The position numbers and the translations under genes were made by a program. From positions 1 to 64,000 of the forward strand of contig NZ_JABAIH010000018.1 of assembly GCF_012641395.1 (NCBI RefSeq): DNA of 64,000 nt. The letters are read 5' to 3'. The notes beneath the pieces were generated by a model, which was given only the letters and a program-made list of their open reading frames with translations, had not been told where the DNA came from and did no database searches. The stretch comes from Rhizobium sp. P32RR-XVIII. GTDB taxonomy: Bacteria > Pseudomonadota > Alphaproteobacteria > Rhizobiales > Rhizobiaceae. Below, piece by piece: positions 1 through 8,030 of this stretch (the stretch's first letter is position 1; each line of letters begins with the position of its first letter).

Positions 1-413
1 TCGCCGGTGAGTACGGCTTGCGGCTGGCGATGTCCGGAAGATGGCAATCCGGCTGCGAGCTGGTGTCCAGCGCCGTCAACAAGAACGCCGGCCCCAAGGG
101 ATATTACGAGGTCGGCATGGCCTTGTGTGCCTTCATGAGAAACGACGTTCAGGCCGCCGAACTGTGGTCCCGCATGTCCGATCTGCAATATAATCCCATG
201 CATCGCCTCGTGCTGCTGTCGATCCTCGGCGCCGCCGGCAAGACGGCCGACGCCAAGCAGCAACGGGATTGGCTGGCGGTCCACGCACCCGAGCTGATGC
301 ACAACATCCGCCGGGAAGTCTCGCTTCGCCTGCAACGGCCGGAAGACCAGCAGAAAATCTTCAACGGCCTGCGCGCCTCGGGCATCGCCATCGACCCCGC
401 ACCAGCGCAGTGA
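1..413 (+). CDS. C-terminal part of a TPR-type adenylate cyclase-like protein (5'-truncated by window edge)
   Basis: The reading frame is open to the first base, so the true start lies outside the window; only about 136 C-terminal residues are seen. They are helical and Ala/Leu-rich (GYYEVGMALCAFMRND, AAELWSRM, NPMHRLVLLSILGAAGK), as in the TPR tail of rhizobial proteins annotated as putative adenylate cyclases. It converges with the cyclase-like gene at 482-1435, which has the N-terminal modules but lacks such a tail. The family assignment is inferred from the tail alone; any TPR protein is possible. Confidence 0.6.
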   Translation, partial: AGEYGLRLAMSGRWQSGCELVSSAVNKNAGPKGYYEVGMALCAFMRNDVQAAELWSRMSDLQYNPMHRLVLLSILGAAGKTADAKQQRDWLAVHAPELMHNIRREVSLRLQRPEDQQKIFNGLRASGIAIDPAPAQ

Positions 414-481
414 GGACCGGCACCTATAGCAGGCCGGAATAGTCCCCGGCGAAGGGGCGTCCGATCGGCGTCGCGCAACCG

Positions 482-1435
482 CTACAAGGCCGGCAACGCG
501 CCGCGGATTTCGCCGGTCTTGGAGATCTCTTCGGCGATCTGCGCGGCGATGTCATCCTCGACGTCAAGAATGGTCTGACCGCGCAGGTCCCGATCATACT
601 CCTTTGCCCAAACGACCGTGCCATCGGAACTCTTTACCAGGCGGACGTGCAGATGAAGGATCATGCCGTCGACCGCAATACTTCCCTGCAAGTTGACGAG
701 CGATCCTGCCGATCCCTCGACGGAACGGCTTGGAGCAAGTACGACGATCCCATCCACCTTCATAAGTTGCGTAATGAGCTGATCGACGAGGCCTTTCGCG
801 ATCTCGGCGCCCCTGGGCCCGCCGAGCATAGCGAGCGGTTCAACAACGATTTTGACTTCCTCCCTCAGTGCTGATGCAGCAGGCGCCGGCGATGTTGCTG
901 ACGGCGTGAGGTAATCCTCAAGGGGGCGGATGAGAGCAAGCACGGCGATGATCCCGAAGATCGCGGCAACACCGATCGGCAGGAGCAGACCCCGATAGGT
1001 CATCGGCCGCCCATCCCTGCGTTGAAGCGCCGGAGCCTTGCAGTTTACTGGGGCAGCACCTTTCGCGCTGGAGTCTTGTCCACGGCTCTCAAAGCTTGGA
1101 GCATAGCCGCCCTTCGGGATGGTGATCCGCACGGGATCGTTGCCACCCGATATGAGATAATATCGTTCGAGCGCGCGGCGAATGCGACCAGCCTCGATGC
1201 GAACAACGGGATCGTTCTGCGCATCGAAAGTGGCATCACGTCCGAACACCGCCTGTGCAATCGTATAAGCCTTCAGCTGCTCGCATCGTTCTTCGAGCGC
1301 CTCTTCGACAACATATTCCAGGAAGCGGCGTCCGCGCTCCGGAGCCTGGAATTCCGAACTGGCGAGTATGCGGGCAAGCTGCTCGCGGACTCTTCCAGGG
1401 TCTGCCTCGCTGTCTCCTTCGCCTTTCGATGCCAT
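482..1435 (-). CDS. Adenylate cyclase-like regulator with N-terminal rhizobial domain, one TM helix and TolB-like domain (short form)
   Basis: The N-terminal module (REQLARIL...FLEYVVEEAL, DPVVRIEAGRIRRALERYY, then a PKGGY motif) is typical of rhizobial proteins annotated as adenylate/guanylate cyclases, although no cyclase catalytic domain is visible. One membrane helix (GLLLPIGVAAIFGIIAVLAL) follows near residue 155, then a TolB-like N-terminal domain. I chose the ATG at 1435 because AGGAGG lies 5 bases upstream; an upstream in-frame start at 1453 has no such site. At 317 residues it lacks the C-terminal TPR array that relatives usually carry. Function is unproven; a membrane sensor or regulator is likely. 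Confidence 0.75.
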   Translation of the reverse strand: MASKGEGDSEADPGRVREQLARILASSEFQAPERGRRFLEYVVEEALEERCEQLKAYTIAQAVFGRDATFDAQNDPVVRIEAGRIRRALERYYLISGGNDPVRITIPKGGYAPSFESRGQDSSAKGAAPVNCKAPALQRRDGRPMTYRGLLLPIGVAAIFGIIAVLALIRPLEDYLTPSATSPAPAASALREEVKIVVEPLAMLGGPRGAEIAKGLVDQLITQLMKVDGIVVLAPSRSVEGSAGSLVNLQGSIAVDGMILHLHVRLVKSSDGTVVWAKEYDRDLRGQTILDVEDDIAAQIAEEISKTGEIRGALPAL

Positions 1436-1584
1436 CGAAACCTCCTGCGACACTCATCAAGAGGGCGACCACTTTATACACCTATCCGTGATTTCCAGCT
1501 TCCGTAGCAGTACGTAAGGGCTTCTTCGAATAGGCGCGCTTGCGGCAATTCGGTATCCTACGACGTGTATGGGGGGCAGCCCAA

Positions 1585-2232
1585 ATGTTTCAAAGCCATA
1601 TCGTCGGGAAGCAAAAGTCTCCGGCATTCCCCGGTCACTACACGGTCGTGTCCGCAGCGTCGAAAGATCAGACCATCAGGCTTAAAGCCGATCAGACCAT
1701 CTATAGTGAAGGCGAACATGCGCTGGCGATCTACCAAGTCGAGGCCGGAGCCGTCCGGATCTATCGGCTGATGTCTAACGGGCACAGACACATTTTGTCG
1801 TTCTGCAGCAAAGGCGAGTGGTTCGGGCTCGAAAAGGGACAGGTTCGAAGCGATTTCGCGGAAGCGGTCTGCGAAACACGCATACGGCCGTTTCCTGCCA
1901 ACCAAGATGCGGTCGTCCCAATGGATCTCCTGAATATCGCCCTGACAAATCTTGCGAAAGCCCAGGAGAAACAACTCGTCATGACAGAACAAAGCGCGTT
2001 GAAACGCGTTGCGGCCTTCGTTCAGGAGATGGCCGAACGTCATCCCGGAGAACCTGAATTTGACATGATGATGTCTCGCAGTGACATCGCCGACTATCTT
2101 GGACTGACAATCGAAACCGTCGCCCGTTCCTTCACCAAGCTTCGCGAAAGACGTATCGTTCGCCTTAACGGGAAACTGCAGCGATCGGTCCGGCTACTGG
2201 ACCGGGACGCGCTAGTAGCACTCACGAACTAA
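1585..2232 (+). CDS. Crp/Fnr family transcriptional regulator (FixK-like)
   Basis: A cyclic-nucleotide-binding-type beta barrel (IYSEGEHALAIYQVEAGAVRIYRL) is followed by a winged helix (SRSDIADYLGLTIETVARSFTKLRE) that closely resembles the FixK DNA-recognition helix. No N-terminal Cys cluster of the Fnr type is visible, so direct oxygen sensing by an Fe-S cluster is unlikely. The ATG at 1585 is preceded by a GGGGGG run; a TTG start at 1540 is possible but adds unconserved residues. At 215 residues it has the usual FixK length. It lies upstream of a FixJ-type two-component system (3306-5982), although the sRNA region intervenes. The FixK/FnrN subgroup cannot be decided here. Confidence 0.88.
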   Translation: MFQSHIVGKQKSPAFPGHYTVVSAASKDQTIRLKADQTIYSEGEHALAIYQVEAGAVRIYRLMSNGHRHILSFCSKGEWFGLEKGQVRSDFAEAVCETRIRPFPANQDAVVPMDLLNIALTNLAKAQEKQLVMTEQSALKRVAAFVQEMAERHPGEPEFDMMMSRSDIADYLGLTIETVARSFTKLRERRIVRLNGKLQRSVRLLDRDALVALTN

Positions 2233-2336
2233 GGGCCGAAGCGCAATGAGATCCGGAGGCCACACGGCTTCTGCCGACGAATGGCAAGAGGCGCTTTTTG
2301 ACATTCATCTCAATAGCACATAGGGGGTTTGGATCG

Positions 2337-2687
2337 ATGACAAACGCATCCCGCCGACGGTCAAATGGCTTGCTCAAACTGGTTGTCGCACTGGTAGCCG
2401 GCGCATCACTTCCACTTCCTAACACTGATGCTCGCGCCCAAGACGACCTTCTTGCTCAGTTTCCGCTCGTCATCCATTGCAAGTACAAAGACACGCAGCA
2501 TGTCTTCTATATCTCGAGGATTTCGCAAGAAGGTGTGGCGACCTATGTGGCATCGGATCGACTTGCCGGTACGATCACCTTGGACGGACAGGCAAAGGCG
2601 ACGGGTGGCGAAGAGGGAGGCAGTTGCCTGGGCAAGACCCTTAAAGAACTTCGCGACTCCGGCCAAGCGTACGATCTGAAGCAGTAA
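2337..2687 (+). CDS. Small exported protein of unknown function
   Basis: Residues 1-30 form a Sec signal peptide: basic start (TNASRRRSNG), hydrophobic core (LLKLVVALVAGASLPL), and an ARA-type cleavage site before QDDLL. The mature part of about 85 residues has two cysteines (VIHCKYKD, GGSCLGKT) that could form a disulfide in the periplasm. I do not recognise a named domain. The ATG at 2337 has a GGGGG run 7-12 bases upstream; an upstream TTG at 2298 would spoil the signal peptide. It stands alone, 104 bases after the Crp/Fnr gene. Confidence 0.6.
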   Translation: MTNASRRRSNGLLKLVVALVAGASLPLPNTDARAQDDLLAQFPLVIHCKYKDTQHVFYISRISQEGVATYVASDRLAGTITLDGQAKATGGEEGGSCLGKTLKELRDSGQAYDLKQ

Positions 2688-2953
2688 TCGCAGCGCTCTG
2701 AATAAGCTCCCATCGGCGACAAGGCTGCTCTTGCAGGCGCCGTCCGCCCTTCCAAGACTTGCGGCCGTTTGATGCCGCTCTTTCGTCGTCAGCCACGCGT
2801 GCCTAGATTCGAAAGACACGGCAGTTGGAAGCGGGTCGTGCCTCCTCCAGACGTTCTCGCCGAGGCAACAAGCAATTTCGGGCTGCAGTGCGTCCGCGCG
2901 AACCCAAACCTAAGTATAATTACGACATTCGCCGGATCGTTTTATCTTTAACT

Positions 2954-3091
2954 CGTCGCCTCGATCCCTCCCGAGGCCGGTAGCGACCGCAGCTACCACG
3001 ACTTCGCGGCGTCCCCCTCCGCCCGAAGTCTGCGGATCTCCTCCCATTGATCCGCCAGACCGCCCCTTTGCCCCGGGGCGGTCTTTTTTTT
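2954..3091 (+). ncRNA. Candidate trans-acting sRNA made of five consecutive hairpins with C-rich (anti-Shine-Dalgarno) loops
   Basis: Five adjacent stem-loops can be drawn. (1) 2958-2963 with 2972-2977, loop ATCCCTCC. (2) 2979-2984 with 2992-2997, perfect, loop GACCGCA. (3) 3000-3011 with 3020-3030, one bulge, loop TCCCCCTC. (4) 3032-3038 with 3049-3055, perfect 7 bp, loop TCCTCCCATT. (5) a 10-bp terminator stem 3057-3066 with 3075-3084 followed by T8. No reading frame fits the region. Loops 1, 3 and 4 are complementary to ribosome-binding sites, the design of the alpha-r14 and related anti-SD RNAs. The 5' end is inferred from a weak TTACGA-N17-TATCTT promoter; TATAAT at 2915 is an alternative. 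The Rfam family cannot be assigned by eye. Confidence 0.68.
3057..3091 (+). terminator. Rho-independent terminator of the candidate sRNA
   Basis: A perfect 10-bp stem (AGACCGCCCC paired with GGGGCGGTCT), loop TTTGCCCC, followed by eight consecutive T from 3084. It is the clearest intrinsic terminator in the window. There is no protein gene immediately upstream, which supports an RNA gene ending here. Confidence 0.9.
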
Positions 3092-3305
3092 GGTCAGGCG
3101 GACCGGCAAATACTGGTTCGGATTGGGTGTACCAGGATGGTCGGCAGTTGGAACGGACTAGCTTCCATTGCTGGTGACGGCCGCACGGAGGAAGAGCTTG
3201 TCCGGGCCGGACGTCTCGCGACTCTGAGGCATATCAGTCCCAGACCTTTGTATAGCTTTGAACCAATGCCCGGCGTATTAAGGTTGCGATCAACATTTTG
3301 GATGG

Positions 3306-4889
3306 ATGGGCAGAATGTTGGATCTTCGGATCTCCCGGCTTTTTAATCGACGCAATACTGTCGGGCATGACGCTGCATTGGGCTTCGTCGCGGGCGTTCT
3401 GGCGGTGGCAGTTTTCTATGTCGATACCTTCACCAGCACGAGAATTGCCATTGCCGTCCTCTATGTAATTGTCCTGCTGCTTGCAGGCGACATCATGACC
3501 CGGGCCGGCATCTTAGCGATTGCCTGCCTTTGTGGTGCGCTGACTCTCTTTTCTTATTTTTATTCCCATGGCGTCGATTCTGACATCTCCGCGCTTTCGC
3601 GCATGGTCGTTTCGATTGCGGCACTGTCGATCACGGCGGCGCTTCTTCTTCGCAGCGAAGCCTTTCGTGCCGAACTCATCGGCAAGAACGCTGCCCTTCG
3701 AGAAAGTGAAGCCCGCTATCGCGCGATCTTCAATGAGGCTCGTGTTGCCCTTTGGGAGCGCGATTATACGATGGTTCGCGCCCATCTTATGAACTTGAAA
3801 GCCGCCGCTGTTGAGGATCTTCGCGATTATCTCCGCTCAAATCCGGAAGAGATCGTTCGATGTATCGGATTTATTCGTACCGTTGCTGCAAACGAAGGCG
3901 CTCGGGAATTGCTTGGACCAAAGGCATGCGAGCCTGGGGCTGGCCGCAATTTTATCGTGCCCGACAACTCCTTCATTGATCAACTGGTAGCGATCTTTTG
4001 CGGAGACACGCATTTCGAAAGCAAAGGCAATGTTACGACCGACGCCGGCGAGACGAAACTGGTCCTCATCAGCATCCGTTTCCCGGAGGATGATGACGCC
4101 TTTCACCGTGTCGTCGTGGGCATGATCGACATAACGCAGCGCGAGCTCACTCAGCAGGCGCTCGTGGAAGCGCGGGCAGAATTGACCCGAGCGTCGCGTG
4201 CCGCCACCGCTGGTGCTCTTTCCGCTTCGCTAGCCCACGAGCTCAACCAACCGCTCGGCGCGATCGTCGTCAACTCGCGCACGCTGCTGCGCTGGCTGGA
4301 TCGTGATCCGCCCGACCTTGCCGCCGTTCATCGTTCGGCCGAGCGGATGATCCGCGACAGCCAGCGGGCCAGCGATATCATCCAGAACACCCGTTCCATG
4401 TTGTCGCAGACAGAGCGGCCGGCCGAGTGGATCGATCTCGAAAAGCTCGTGGAAGAAACCCACGCGCTCATGGAACATGAGTTTCAGCGAAGCGCCATTT
4501 TCTTTGAGACCATCGCGGGAGCAGATCTGCAAGCGGTGAACGCGGTTCGGCTCGAACTTCAACAGGTGCTGATCAACCTGATGACCAACGCCATGCAGGC
4601 AATGGCTGACTGCCGCCACCATCCGCGCAGGATCGAGTTGACGCTGGAGCGCAAGGACGAGCATTCTGTTTGCATCTCGATACGCGACAACGGGCCGGGC
4701 ATTCCCGAGGAAGCAATCGCCAAACTCTTCACCCCCTTCTATACTACCAAGGCTTCCGGCATGGGCATGGGTCTAACGATCTGCCGCAGCATGTTGGAGG
4801 CGAAAGGTGGCCGACTTGATGGATTCAATCACCCCGAAGGCGGTGCGGTTTTCGAGATTATACTGCCCATAGAGGACGATAATGTCTGA
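3306..4889 (+). CDS. Membrane-bound sensor histidine kinase with PAS-like domain
   Basis: Residues 22-116 hold about four hydrophobic segments (GFVAGVLAVAVFYVD, IAIAVLYVIVLLLAG, AGILAIACLCGALTLF, VVSIAALSITAALLL). A divergent PAS-like sensor region follows (about 133-280). The HisKA box is LAHELNQPLG with the phospho-accepting His311. The ATPase domain shows N-box LINLMTNAMQAM, DNGPGIP near 461, and GMGMGL near 485. It overlaps the next gene, a FixJ-type regulator, by 8 bases, so the two are co-translated partners. The FixL haem-PAS histidine is not evident, so oxygen sensing should not be assumed. The ligand is unknown. ATG 3315 is an alternative start. Confidence 0.9.
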   Translation: MGRMLDLRISRLFNRRNTVGHDAALGFVAGVLAVAVFYVDTFTSTRIAIAVLYVIVLLLAGDIMTRAGILAIACLCGALTLFSYFYSHGVDSDISALSRMVVSIAALSITAALLLRSEAFRAELIGKNAALRESEARYRAIFNEARVALWERDYTMVRAHLMNLKAAAVEDLRDYLRSNPEEIVRCIGFIRTVAANEGARELLGPKACEPGAGRNFIVPDNSFIDQLVAIFCGDTHFESKGNVTTDAGETKLVLISIRFPEDDDAFHRVVVGMIDITQRELTQQALVEARAELTRASRAATAGALSASLAHELNQPLGAIVVNSRTLLRWLDRDPPDLAAVHRSAERMIRDSQRASDIIQNTRSMLSQTERPAEWIDLEKLVEETHALMEHEFQRSAIFFETIAGADLQAVNAVRLELQQVLINLMTNAMQAMADCRHHPRRIELTLERKDEHSVCISIRDNGPGIPEEAIAKLFTPFYTTKASGMGMGLTICRSMLEAKGGRLDGFNHPEGGAVFEIILPIEDDNV

Positions 4890-5529
4890 ACGGAAACAGC
4901 AAGTTCCGTCAATGACGTCCGTCGTTTACGTTGTTGATGACGATCTCTCAATGCGGGAGGCGCTGGTCGATCTCTTTCGGTCGATGCGTATGGAGGCCGT
5001 TGCTTTCGAAAGCGCCGCAGACTTCCTTGATCGTGCAGACCTTGCAAGACCCGGATGCATTCTTCTCGACGTCCGATTGCCCGGATTGAGCGGCCTCGAT
5101 TTCCAAGCACAACTCGAGCAGATGGGAAGCCGGCTGCCGATCATCTTCATGACGGGATTCGGCGACATCCCCATGAGCGTGAAGGCGATGAAGGCAGGAG
5201 CGGTGGATTTCCTCACGAAGCCCTTTCGCAATCAAGACATTCTCGATGCCGTAACCGCTGCCATAGAACGGAACGCCGCTGAGCGAAAGGAAGCCGCCGC
5301 CACCGAAGCCGTCGTCGCACTTGCGCAATCTCTCACTCCCAGGGAGCGGGAGGTCATGCGCGCCGTCGTCAAAGGATTGATGAACAAGCAGATCGCCTAC
5401 GATCTCGGCATCAGCGAGATTACGGTGAAGCTTCATCGAGGCAATGTCATGCGCAAGATGCAGGCAAAATCGCTGGCCGACCTGGTCCGTCTCGCAGAGA
5501 TCGCCCAGACGGCAATGCCTGGAACCTAG
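4882..5529 (+). CDS. FixJ/NarL-type response regulator (receiver plus LuxR HTH)
   Basis: The receiver domain (residues about 14-130) has the acidic pocket VVDDD, phospho-acceptor Asp63 (LLDVRLPGLSG), and the FMTGFGDIPMSVKAMKAGAVDFLTKPF signature shared with FixJ. The output domain (about 148-205) is a LuxR-type HTH (LTPREREVMRAVVKGLMNKQIAYDLGISEITVKLHRGNVMRKM). Its ATG lies inside the end of the kinase gene, implying coupled expression with the cognate sensor. At 215 residues it has normal length. Targets are unknown; the nearby FixK-like regulator and the downstream single-domain receiver are candidates for the same circuit. Confidence 0.93.
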   Translation: MSERKQQVPSMTSVVYVVDDDLSMREALVDLFRSMRMEAVAFESAADFLDRADLARPGCILLDVRLPGLSGLDFQAQLEQMGSRLPIIFMTGFGDIPMSVKAMKAGAVDFLTKPFRNQDILDAVTAAIERNAAERKEAAATEAVVALAQSLTPREREVMRAVVKGLMNKQIAYDLGISEITVKLHRGNVMRKMQAKSLADLVRLAEIAQTAMPGT

Positions 5530-5604
5530 ACTCACGTATGATGTTAATTTGTTGCGCGCGGGAGCATAGTTAAGCGAAAAGGCCCGCAGCAAGGTATTCT
5601 GTAA

Positions 5605-5982
5605 TTGTCCAACACATCCACTATCGCAATCGTCGATGATGACGAGGCTATCAGGGAAGCCCTCGACGATCTCCTAAAGTCATGCGGTTATAGGAGTCGG
5701 CTTTTTTCTTCTGCTGAAGCTTTTCTTTCCGAAGCGGACCGCAGAACGATCGACTGCGTGCTTGTCGATGTGAAGATGGCCGGCCTGAGCGGCATCGAGT
5801 TGCAGGCTTTGCTCAGCCATGATCCTGCCCGGCCTCCGATGATCTTCATGACGTCCTACAAGGACGAGCGAACCCGATCGGCCGTCATGGACGGTGGCGC
5901 TTTCGCCTTTTTGGGAAAGCCGGTCGACGTTACGCAATTGATGCATACGCTCGAAGAAGCACTTTGCAGCAAACATTCATAA
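5605..5982 (+). CDS. Single-domain response regulator (receiver only)
   Basis: 125 residues comprise just a CheY-like receiver: IAIVDDDEAIREAL, phospho-acceptor Asp55 (VLVDVKMAGLSG), FMTSYKD and FLGKPVD with the conserved Lys. There is no output domain. The frame is closed by TAA immediately before the TTG at 5605, so TTG is the earliest possible start; AAGG lies about 10 bases upstream. It follows the FixJ-type gene by 75 bases on the same strand and may act as a phosphate sink or phosphorelay intermediate for the kinase at 3306-4889, by analogy with other stand-alone receivers. Confidence 0.85.
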   Translation: MSNTSTIAIVDDDEAIREALDDLLKSCGYRSRLFSSAEAFLSEADRRTIDCVLVDVKMAGLSGIELQALLSHDPARPPMIFMTSYKDERTRSAVMDGGAFAFLGKPVDVTQLMHTLEEALCSKHS

Positions 5983-5983
5983 G

Positions 5984-6768
5984 TTAGAGAGATCGCCTAA
6001 TATGCCCGATGCTTGCCTGAACCGCAGATTTCGGGTCAGGTAGCGCATGCACTTCTGTCGCGAAGGGCTCAAAGCTGTAGGGGCCCTCGAAGCCCGCTGC
6101 CGTCAGCGCCTTGATCTGGGCGATGTTTTCCAGCCGGTCGGAGGCATCCAGGAGCACGCGATGGGCATCGAGCATGTCGTCAACCGCCACACGCGGATCG
6201 ACCACGCCGGAGATATGCACCAATCCCGTCCACTCCGGGTAGAACTGCGTCTCGCCAGCAAGGTGATGATGGAAGGTGTCGTGCACGAGCTTGTAAACGC
6301 CCTTGCCGTTCGCCGCTTCGATTGCCGCAATGGCTTCCTTCTTGGTGCGAAGGGACGATATCGGAAATCCGAGCGGTTCCACGAGGCCCGTCAGTCGCCG
6401 TTCTTCGAGGATCGGCTTCATCGCCTTCAGAGCGGCTACCACGGCATCGAACGAAACCTCGTTACCGTCGTTGAGCGGGCACATCACCAAGGCCTTGGCG
6501 CCGCTCGCTGCTGCGTAGTCCGCCAGCTTCAGCGCCCTCGTCGGCAGATCGTCAGACCAGACGTTAAAGGGATACAGGGCATTGATCGAAACGATCGTGA
6601 CCCCGGCATTTTCGGCCGCAGTCCTGACCGCCCCAGGATCGGTCGTCCCGACGATATCCGGCAGGTCGTTGCGGATCTCGACCTCGGAAATACCAAGCTC
6701 CCTTGCCGTAGCAAAGAACGCCTCAAGAACAGGTTCGGGGCCGTGATATGGTTGATGGCAAAGCGCAT
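5984..6768 (-). pseudogene. Sugar phosphate isomerase/epimerase (TIM barrel, IolH/IolI type) with a single-base frameshift near its 5' end
   Basis: The bulk of the protein (LEAFFATARELGISEVEIRNDL ... SFDAVVAALKAMKPIL ... VHDTFHHH ... SFEPFATEVH) is a xylose-isomerase-like TIM barrel. Its natural N-terminus, MRFAINHITAPNL with GAGG 8 bases before the ATG at 6768, is in a different frame; the switch occurs around 6730-6735, where one base appears deleted. Repaired, the protein would be about 262 residues, normal for the family. A continuous frame back to 6934 in the downstream phase exists but gives an N-terminus unlike the family. It is divergent from the iolE-like operon. A sequencing error is possible. 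Confidence 0.72.
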
Positions 6769-7088
6769 GATTGGCCTCATTGATAAAGTCCCGGACGGGC
6801 GAGCAGCTTGATCGCAGCAGCTCGCCATCCGTCTCCTGCGCCAGAACCCAGCGCGTCCCGTGGCCGTTATAGCAGATTGTGCCGCGGTGCTCATTGATTG
6901 CTCCTCCCTCTGCTTGCGTATCAGCGCCTGGCAAGGTTCACTACCTTGACCCGGCTGGCTTCAGCTCGATCAACGATGCCGGACAGATGTCCTTCATGCA
7001 TGGATGCGGCCGCTCAATCCTCAGGACCTCCGGCGGTGCCGGGGAAAGCACCCGCGGCGCTTGTCTCGATTCGGACGAGGAGACAGAC

Positions 7089-8030
7089 ATGACAACCAAG
7101 AAGCTTGCAGGACTGCCTCGCGGCGTTCGCCTCGCCGTGAGCCCGCTATCCTGGGCAAATGACGTGCTCGAGGATCTCGGCGCGGACATATCGCTCGAGA
7201 CTTGCCTGAACGACGCCGCTGAGACGGGCTATCAGGGCGTCGAGCTGGGTCGGAAATTCCCGCGTAACGTGGAAGCCTTGCGGCCACTGCTGGAACGCCG
7301 CGGCCTCAGTCTGGCATCGGGCTGGCACTCCGGAGAACTCGCCGAACGCGGCGTCGACGCGGAAATGGCGGCAGTCGACGCTCACGCTCACCTCTTGAGC
7401 TCGATGGGCTGCAAGGTCATGGTTTATGGCGAAGTCGCGATGATGGCGTCTGGCTTACCGCTCGATGAGCCGATGTCGAAGCGCGCCATCATGCCGAGAG
7501 AGGATGTCCCCGCCTATGCCGCACGGCTGACTGAATTCGGCAAGTGGCTCTCCGGTGGATACGGGCTCGCCCTCGCCTACCACCATCATCTGATGATGGT
7601 GGCCGAAACCTTCGATGAAATATCCACCCTCTTCGACCGGGCAGGCGACGAGATTGGCCTGCTGCTTGACACTGGGCACGCGATAGCGGGCGGCTTCGAC
7701 TACATGCGACTGGCCGAGCGTTTCGGCGATCGGATCGTTCACATTCATCTGAAGGACGTGCGAGGTTCCGTCATCGATGACGTCCGCAGGAGCGACCTGA
7801 GCTTCAATGGCGGCGTGCGCGCCGGCATGTTCACTGTGCCGGGCGATGGCATCGTCGATTTCGGCCCGCTCGCACGCTTCGTCTTGACCAGCGGCTATCG
7901 CGGCTGGCTGGTGGTCGAGGCCGAGCAGGATCCGGCCATCGCCCCACCGCGCCCTGCCGTGACGCGGGCTTTCGCCCATATCCTCAGCACCTTCGTCGCG
8001 CAAACAGCTGACCGGGAGAGAAAGCCATGA
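7089..8030 (+). CDS. iolE: Myo-inosose-2 dehydratase (IolE family)
   Basis: This TIM-barrel enzyme dehydrates scyllo-inosose to a diketo product in inositol catabolism. Hallmarks are the N-terminal LAVSPLSWANDVLEDLG, ETCLNDAAETGYQGVELGRKFP, SGWHSGEL, GCKVMVYGEVAMM, and metal-site segments LAYHHHLMM, LLLDTGHA and IHLKDVR. The ATG at 7089 has GAGGAG 7 bases upstream, giving 313 residues; upstream in-frame extension to 6879 is unlikely to be translated. Its stop overlaps the next ATG by 4 bases (ATGA), so it is translationally coupled to the Gfo/Idh dehydrogenase. Related cyclitols or sugar acids are possible substrates. Confidence 0.85.
   Translation: MTTKKLAGLPRGVRLAVSPLSWANDVLEDLGADISLETCLNDAAETGYQGVELGRKFPRNVEALRPLLERRGLSLASGWHSGELAERGVDAEMAAVDAHAHLLSSMGCKVMVYGEVAMMASGLPLDEPMSKRAIMPREDVPAYAARLTEFGKWLSGGYGLALAYHHHLMMVAETFDEISTLFDRAGDEIGLLLDTGHAIAGGFDYMRLAERFGDRIVHIHLKDVRGSVIDDVRRSDLSFNGGVRAGMFTVPGDGIVDFGPLARFVLTSGYRGWLVVEAEQDPAIAPPRPAVTRAFAHILSTFVAQTADRERKP

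Noticed and set aside
3975..3990. TTGATCAA resembling a FixK/Fnr box
   Set aside because: It lies inside the histidine kinase coding sequence and has no N4 spacer, so it is not a proper TTGAT-N4-ATCAA site.
6790..6934. N-terminal extension of the frameshifted isomerase (residues upstream of 6768)
   Set aside because: The downstream frame is open back to 6934 and looks moderately coding (NGHGTRWVLAQETDGE), but it does not resemble the family start, while MRFAINH with a good ribosome-binding site in another frame does. I could not identify it as a separate gene.
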